Positions 6,119-9,702 of a stretch of 9,702 bases of DNA are shown piece after piece; the stretch's first letter is position 1; every line of letters starts with the position of its first letter. The notes under the pieces were generated by a model that was given only the letters and a program-made list of their open reading frames with translations, made no database searches and had not been told where the DNA came from. The translations under genes and the position numbers were made by a program. This stretch comes from a bacterium BMS3Bbin02 (GTDB taxonomy: Bacteria; Actinomycetota; Acidimicrobiia; Spongiisociales; UBA5794), in contig BDTL01000104.1 in NCBI GenBank assembly GCA_002898115.1, positions 1 through 9,702 on the forward strand, given 5' to 3'.

Positions 6119-6163
6119 ATGTGTCTTGGTGACGCCTTGTGCTTGGACCGAGGAATCCGGTAG
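6119..6163 (+). CDS. Possible 14-codon leader peptide
   Basis: ATG at 6119 opens a frame coding MCLGDALCLDRGIR and ending at TAG 6161-6163. It begins 4 bp after the -10 box, so it would be read from a leaderless transcript, and it lies wholly in the 5' leader of the lipoprotein gene. It has two Cys codons. Cys-containing leaderless leader peptides are known to regulate downstream genes in mycobacteria; that role here is speculation. A chance frame of this size is quite possible. Confidence 0.25.
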   Translation: MCLGDALCLDRGIR

Positions 6164-6205
6164 CGGGCGGGGGCCGCGTGCAGGCGTGAGAGAGGATGTC
6201 GAGCT

Positions 6206-7099
6206 GTGCCGACCCGTAACGCATGGGCGACGGTGATGCTGGTGATGTTAGTAGCGACTGCGTGCGCTGCTGAGGGAAGCCCTGATGTCGCCACGTCGGT
6301 GGATCCAGGAGGGTCATCGCCGGTGGTCTCGGTGGCCGCCGCGCGGCTTCCGTTGGAGTTGGACGCGGTTCTCTACTCCGCCGGGGCAGTCGTCGAGGGC
6401 GAGGTCGTTGCGGTTCGTGGACCTTTCTGGAACTCGCTCGATGGGAACAGGTGGACGCTGGACGACACCCCCGAGAGTTACGCAACCCCCTGGCGTTATC
6501 GCGAGATCGACGTGCGTGTGGATCGCTCCTTCAGGGATGACCTCGGGCTGGGAGACGGGATCGTCACTTTCGTGGCCCGGGGGAGCGGCGATCCGGGTGA
6601 TAGCCTGGACGCCGAGTACGGAGGCCGGTTCGTCGTTGGGTCGCAAATAGTCGTGGCTCTAGTGCAGTCGTTCCAGCTTTTCCGTGATGGTCCCGTTGAC
6701 CGTCTGTATCCGCTCGGTGGTCCGTCCGGAGTGTTTGACGTGGCCGGAGATCGTATTGTTCGCCAGGCCCGGAGATCCGGGGAAAGCAAACTCGGTGTCG
6801 ACGATCTCGCTGAGCAGCTGGCATCCAGTCGCTCGGTTGTCCAATCCCAGTGGGACCATTTGCGGTTTCCGCTCACCGCTGCGCAGCAGTCGGCGGTGAT
6901 CGAGGCCAGAGTTGCAGACCTGGCCGCAACGGCTCAAGAGGTCGAGGGCGACTCCAACAATCCGTGCAACTTTGTCGGAGACTCGCAACGCGCCGCGATC
7001 TGGGTGGCGGCCAACCCTGATTCGTCGACAACCGTAGACGATCTGCTCGATCCCGGGTTCATCGCCGAGGTTTGTGATGGCTTCGAAAGCGGCGATTGA
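6206..7099 (+). CDS. Putative secreted lipoprotein of unknown function
   Basis: The 297-residue product starts at GTG 6206 with AGAGAGGA about 10 bp upstream. Its first 20 residues are a lipoprotein signal: a basic start, a hydrophobic core (WATVMLVMLVAT) and Cys20 in an ATAC lipobox-like context. After a short Ser/Pro-rich linker comes a beta-rich domain with VVEGEVVAVRG, REIDVRVDRSF and GRFVVGSQIVVALVQSF (about 60-160). This resembles the pattern of small secreted beta-barrel domains, but I cannot name a family. The C-terminal part has two Cys (in NNPCNF and AEVCDG) that could pair. It stands alone, behind the promoter at 6087-6114 and a leader of about 85 nt. Cellular role unknown. Confidence 0.78.
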   Translation: MPTRNAWATVMLVMLVATACAAEGSPDVATSVDPGGSSPVVSVAAARLPLELDAVLYSAGAVVEGEVVAVRGPFWNSLDGNRWTLDDTPESYATPWRYREIDVRVDRSFRDDLGLGDGIVTFVARGSGDPGDSLDAEYGGRFVVGSQIVVALVQSFQLFRDGPVDRLYPLGGPSGVFDVAGDRIVRQARRSGESKLGVDDLAEQLASSRSVVQSQWDHLRFPLTAAQQSAVIEARVADLAATAQEVEGDSNNPCNFVGDSQRAAIWVAANPDSSTTVDDLLDPGFIAEVCDGFESGD

Positions 7100-7261
7100 G
7101 ACCGGCAGGGTGTTGACCCCGCTCGTCGTGGACGGCGCCGTTCACCTTGATACGGGTCACGGGGTCACCGCGCACCGAGTGGTTCTCGCAAGATCCCCCG
7201 ACGCTTCGTCGCCTACCGTCGGCGACGGGCCGCTTCTTTGTGTCGTCGCGGGGCGGGCTGT
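7100..7261. other. No gene recognised between the lipoprotein and the YbjQ fragment
   Basis: The plus-strand frame 7074-7454 starts inside the lipoprotein gene and turns Arg/Ala/Ser-rich as it crosses the YbjQ repeat antisense, so I read it as a shadow. I see no clear promoter, RNA gene or terminator here. Confidence 0.4.
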
Positions 7262-7372
7262 TTACTGGATTGGTTCGAGGACGACTGCGGCGCCGAAGGC
7301 GAGTAGCTCGGCGGCGCCGCTCATCACCATCGATGTTGAGAAGCGGGTCATCACGACAGCGCGAGCGCCGAG
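7254..7372 (+). repeat. Direct repeat copy A (119 bp, YbjQ 3' end)
   Basis: Matches 9536-9654 in the same orientation, without gaps, with 11 differences counted by hand. Most of the single differences lie at third codon positions of the YbjQ frame. The right end lies inside the coding part; the left end is 8 bp past the stop. Confidence 0.9.
7262..7372 (-). pseudogene. Truncated YbjQ-family C-terminus
   Basis: Read on the minus strand, this piece ends AVVMTRFSTSMVMSGAAELL and then AFGAAVVLEPIQ before a TAA (7262-7264). It is almost the same as the C-terminus of the YbjQ gene at 9544-9702. Upstream of about 7372 the similarity stops abruptly: the sibling continues with the helix AREQALDRMVAEAKE, while this copy continues with unrelated residues (RHRIVRP). 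A 91-codon frame with an ATG at 7535-7537 runs through it, but its N-terminal 60 residues are Arg/Pro/Thr-rich and unlike the family. YbjQ (UPF0145/DUF74) proteins are about 100 residues and form ring-shaped pentamers, with uncertain function. This is best read as a partial duplicate. Confidence 0.75.
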
Positions 7373-7609
7373 GGGCCGCACGATGCGATGTCTGGCGATG
7401 GTGTCGTTTGTTGATACGACTGTCTTTCTACCCTTCGATATCGGTCGGTCTTGAGCGTCCTGAGTCGATCGATCAGTGCAGAGAGAAGGATCCGGCCGAG
7501 GGCCAGCGGGTGCTCTGGATCCCGCGTTGCTGATCACTTCGGTTCCCTGCGGGAAGTGCGGTGGCCCGTGCCGTGTCCTGATTGGGTTGGTGGGGTCACG
7601 TCGATGCGG
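7373..7609. other. Gap downstream of the membrane-protein gene
   Basis: No intact gene. TTCCC-TGC-GGGAA (7543-7555), within the outer arms CACTTC/GAAGTG (7535-7558), could end the minus-strand PadR operon. A minus-strand frame without a start (about 7430-7520, reading DPEHPLALGRILLSALIDRL) is protein-like and could be another remnant, with low certainty. Confidence 0.35.
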
Positions 7610-8950
7610 TCAGGCGAAGGCGAACAGTGGTGGGAGGATGACCACGACGGTGGCGGCCCAGAGGGCGAAGGCGGGCATGTAGGTGGTCTGCCAGCGTTCG
7701 AGCCGATGGAAGGTTCTGTGTCCGGTGATGAACCGGATGGATAACCAGGCGGTCCCGGCAAGGTTCACCAGGAGCACGAGGTTGAGGCCGAGCGCTGCTG
7801 TTCGGTTCGGGGTGAACCCGAGGTCGCCGACCCGGGCGATCATCGCGCCGAGCACCACCACGTCAAGTACGAGGGCGCTGGCGACGGCGACCAGTTGGAT
7901 GCGGTCCATCCAGCTCGACGACGCCGACGGGTCCCGGGCAGACATCCCGTACAAGACGAGTCCGAGGACCACCACCAAAAGAGCGTCGAAGACACCAAGC
8001 AGTTCGCGGTCGAAGGCGCCGCCGAGGCCGGTCACGGCGTAGACGACTGCGGCGCCGGCCAGCATCACCGCGAACAGCGGCGTGAAGAGCATGGTGAGCA
8101 CCGGCGCCATGTTCTCTACGACGCGTTGCTTCGATTCGACGAGCCATGCGGCCACGATCACCGCACCTGCCGCTCCTGAGGGCAGTACCCACTCGACGAT
8201 CCGTTCGACGTCGGCGCCGGTGGGTTCGAGGATGAGCGCCGTCAGCGCCAGGAGCACGCCACCCCCGAGCGCGATCAGCACGTAGTAGATGAACCATTCG
8301 CCGGTGAAACGGATGAAGTCCATTCGCCGCTCGTGAGACCGCACGCCGCCTCCCATGTACGGGTAGGCGACCACAAGCCAGAGCACCACGGGCAGGTGCG
8401 CAGCCACGAGCAGTTCGGTCGACCCGCCCTCGACGTACGGGTAGATGTTGATCACAACGGCGGCGATCACGAACGGGACAGCCGTCAGCAGCGAACGCCG
8501 CAAACAGAGCCTCCGTTGGCGTGCGAAGTAGCCGGCTAGGAACGGCAGCACCAGCAGGCTGGCGTTGCGCAGCAGCCACCAGGACTCCTTGCCCGGGAAC
8601 CCCGCGGCCAGGAGTGCGACCTGGACTGTGAGGGCCGCCGCAACGGCGAACACCAGCGCCTCGAGCCACCTGCTGTCAGTCTCCCGCTGCTCGCCACGGT
8701 CGGAGGTGACGAGCTGCCTCCACAGTCTGCCGCCGTGCTCGTGCGCGAACGCTCGGGACAATTCATCGAGTCTTCCTAGCCGCTTCACAGCCACTAGGAA
8801 GGCCTCATCGGTAGCGAGACCGACTGCGGTCAGATCAGCGATCTGAGAGCGCAGATGGTCCTCCAACTCCTCCACGTCAAGGCCATCGACCGTCGAGTCA
8901 TGTCGGACAAACGACCGCCACTCCGCGATCTTCGACTCCAACTCCTCCAC
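7610..8950 (-). CDS. Multispan membrane protein with permease-prefix (HAAS-like) N-terminus
   Basis: I place the start at GTG 8948-8950, since GGGGAGGG lies 7 bp upstream and the PadR stop is 2 bp away; the frame is open further up, but that part lies over PadR. The product then has 446 residues. Residues 1-80 form a soluble helical domain with VEELEDHLRSQIADLTAVGL and DEAFLVAVKRLGRLDELSRAF, which is the permease-prefix or HAAS-type pattern often encoded next to PadR regulators. From about 97 to 443 there are roughly 11 hydrophobic segments separated by short charged loops. No ATP-binding or catalytic motif is visible. It may be a membrane sensor or transporter; the substrate is unknown. It is coupled to PadR, which probably controls it. 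Confidence 0.85.
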   Translation of the reverse strand: MEELESKIAEWRSFVRHDSTVDGLDVEELEDHLRSQIADLTAVGLATDEAFLVAVKRLGRLDELSRAFAHEHGGRLWRQLVTSDRGEQRETDSRWLEALVFAVAAALTVQVALLAAGFPGKESWWLLRNASLLVLPFLAGYFARQRRLCLRRSLLTAVPFVIAAVVINIYPYVEGGSTELLVAAHLPVVLWLVVAYPYMGGGVRSHERRMDFIRFTGEWFIYYVLIALGGGVLLALTALILEPTGADVERIVEWVLPSGAAGAVIVAAWLVESKQRVVENMAPVLTMLFTPLFAVMLAGAAVVYAVTGLGGAFDRELLGVFDALLVVVLGLVLYGMSARDPSASSSWMDRIQLVAVASALVLDVVVLGAMIARVGDLGFTPNRTAALGLNLVLLVNLAGTAWLSIRFITGHRTFHRLERWQTTYMPAFALWAATVVVILPPLFAFA

Positions 8951-8952
8951 GG

Positions 8953-9312
8953 TCAGACCCTCCCCATCCCGAACGGGAGCAGGTCGGCGCCACCCCAGAT
9001 GTCGCCCAACGCTCGCGTCACGGTCACCCACTGTCGCTTGTGCTCGGCCAGTGCCGCATACCCCTCATCGGTGATCGCGTAATACCTGCGACGCCGCCCC
9101 TCAGGCGGGGCTCGCCACTCAGTCGTCACATACCCCAACCGGTGCAGTCGATGGAGCAACGGGTAGAGCATCCCATCGGTCCACTCCATCTCACCGTCCG
9201 AAAGCTCACGAACGTGCTTCAAGATGGCATACCCGTAACTCTCGCCCTCGGCCAGGATCGCCAGCACCAGTGGCGTCGCCGACGCAGCCACTAAGTCCTT
9301 ATCGATCTGCAT
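8953..9312 (-). CDS. PadR-family transcriptional regulator
   Basis: The product has 119 residues from ATG 9310-9312; GGAGG lies 4 bp upstream, while the adjacent GTG (9313-9315) would touch the ribosome site. It is a single PadR winged helix: PLVLAILAEGESYGYAIL (14-31), the recognition region TDGMLYPLLHRLHRLGYV (45-62) and the wing EWRAPPEGRRRRYYAITDEG (65-84), then a short dimer helix. This is the small PadR-s1 type, about the usual length. Such repressors commonly control the membrane protein encoded next to them. The membrane-protein gene starts 2 bp after its stop, with its ribosome site inside this gene, so the two are translationally coupled. Confidence 0.93.
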   Translation of the reverse strand: MQIDKDLVAASATPLVLAILAEGESYGYAILKHVRELSDGEMEWTDGMLYPLLHRLHRLGYVTTEWRAPPEGRRRRYYAITDEGYAALAEHKRQWVTVTRALGDIWGGADLLPFGMGRV

Positions 9313-9353
9313 CACACCTCCGATACCTCAAACCGTCATGCATAGCAGCACAA

Positions 9354-9376
9354 GGTATAGTACCAGGTTACAACCA
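9354..9376 (-). promoter_or_regulatory. Promoter/operator region of the PadR operon
   Basis: Two small palindromes lie side by side: GGTA-TAG-TACC (9354-9364) and GGTT-AC-AACC (9367-9376). The minus-strand reading of the first holds TACTAT (9357-9362), a TANNNT -10 box about 45 bp before the PadR ATG. A clear -35 box is missing. The arrangement would let a dimeric PadR block its own promoter. Confidence 0.4.
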
Positions 9377-9383
9377 GTGAGAC

Positions 9384-9540
9384 GGCGAGTCGCTGGAGTG
9401 CTGTCGATCCGATCGACCCGGCGCGTCGGTCCTGTCGATCGTGGTCGAGGGTGGAGCCTACGTCGAAGATGACGAGCAGAACCCCAAGAGCATCGAGCCG
9501 TCGCAGGCTCGGTTAGTTCCCGGTCACCGCAAGGCCGGGC
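9384..9540 (+). pseudogene. Possible gene remnant upstream of the PadR operon
   Basis: One plus-strand frame has no stop from 9384 and GC-rich third positions. It reads as plausible protein (SVLSIVVEGGAYVEDDEQNP, then SIEPSQARLVPGHRKAG), with no good start apart from a GTG in the middle. It becomes a shadow of YbjQ at about 9540, next to the repeat boundary at 9536. I do not recognise it, and a minus-strand frame here also looks passable, so it may be chance. Confidence 0.2.
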
Positions 9541-9654
9541 TGTCTACTGGATTGGTTCGAGGACGACTGCGGTGCCGTAGGCGAGTAGTTCGGCGGCCCC
9601 GCTCATCACCATTGATGTTGAGAAACGTGTCATCACGACAGCGTCGGCGCCGAG
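9536..9654 (+). repeat. Direct repeat copy B (119 bp, YbjQ 3' end)
   Basis: Partner of 7254-7372. It lies inside the longer YbjQ gene. The two copies flank the PadR operon in the same orientation. Confidence 0.9.
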
Positions 9655-9702
9655 TTCTTTCGCTTCGGCAACCATCCGGTCGAGGGCCTGCTCACGCGCT
9701 TC
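9544..9702 (-). CDS. YbjQ-family (UPF0145/DUF74) protein, C-terminal part
   Basis: The minus-strand frame enters at the window edge and ends at TAG 9544-9546, giving 52 residues. It reads AREQALDRMVAEAKELGADA, then VVMTRFSTSMVMSGAAELLA and YGTAVVLEPIQ. This is the conserved second half of YbjQ proteins: the helix with ARxxALxRMxxEAxxLGA, a beta-strand pair, and the AELLAYGTAVVLEP ending. YbjQ proteins are small soluble pentamers; a heavy-metal-binding role was suggested, but the function is not settled. It points the same way as the PadR operon, 232 bp upstream of it, and the end of the gene is the source of the 119-bp repeat. Confidence 0.9.
   Translation of the reverse strand, partial: EAREQALDRMVAEAKELGADAVVMTRFSTSMVMSGAAELLAYGTAVVLEPIQ

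Noticed and set aside
5583..6485. 300-codon minus-strand frame
   Set aside because: It is antisense to the clear CPBP gene and to the lipoprotein, and is Arg/Pro/Ser-rich, so it is a shadow.
7074..7454. 126-codon plus-strand frame after the lipoprotein
   Set aside because: It starts inside the lipoprotein gene, runs antisense through the YbjQ fragment, and loses protein-like composition there. The YbjQ reading explains the same DNA better.
1..9702. CRISPR array, insertion sequence or restriction system
   Set aside because: No regularly spaced repeats, transposase, or nuclease/methylase motifs were seen in any credible frame.

Overview
The window looks like a stretch of chromosome from a high-GC actinobacterium, possibly Acidimicrobiia-like. 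The basis is the high GC content and GC-rich third codon positions, GTG starts, several starts sitting just behind a TANNNT -10 box (possible leaderless transcripts), tRNA genes without an encoded CCA end, and actinobacterial-style families: an ECF sigma factor with a membrane partner, PadR with a permease-prefix membrane protein, a DinB-like protein, and YbjQ. No species can be named from the sequence alone.

Layout. 1-193 (-): start of a lipoprotein gene cut by the window edge. 259-430 (+): tRNA-Gln(CUG) and tRNA-Glu(CUC) behind a good promoter, followed by a terminator-like hairpin. 465-650 (+): a structured non-coding stretch that contains an exact 14-base match to the T-box core (593-606). 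No synthetase or other sense gene follows it. Instead it points head-on into the 675-2401 operon (-), which encodes an ECF sigma factor and a single-span membrane protein joined by an ATGA overlap. 2485-3063 (+): a decayed gene with no usable start and an in-frame amber codon. 3098-3640 (+): a DinB/DUF664-like protein. 3890-4285 (-): a small protein of unknown function. 4569-5930 (+): an ArsR/HTH_20-type regulator followed in the same reading frame by a CPBP intramembrane protease. 6206-7099 (+): a secreted lipoprotein behind a strong promoter and a possible 14-codon leader peptide. 7262-7372 (-): a truncated YbjQ C-terminus. 7610-9312 (-): a PadR regulator and a multispan membrane protein with a permease-prefix (HAAS-like) N-terminus. 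9544-9702 (-): the C-terminus of a second, apparently intact YbjQ gene cut by the window edge.

How the parts fit. Three two-gene signalling or regulatory units are compactly coupled: sigma plus membrane partner, ArsR plus CPBP, and PadR plus permease-prefix protein. The most unusual observations are the apparently orphan T-box aimed antisense into the sigma operon, and the PadR operon lying between two direct copies of a 119-bp YbjQ segment. The decayed gene and the truncated YbjQ copy show that this is a rearranged, accessory-type region.
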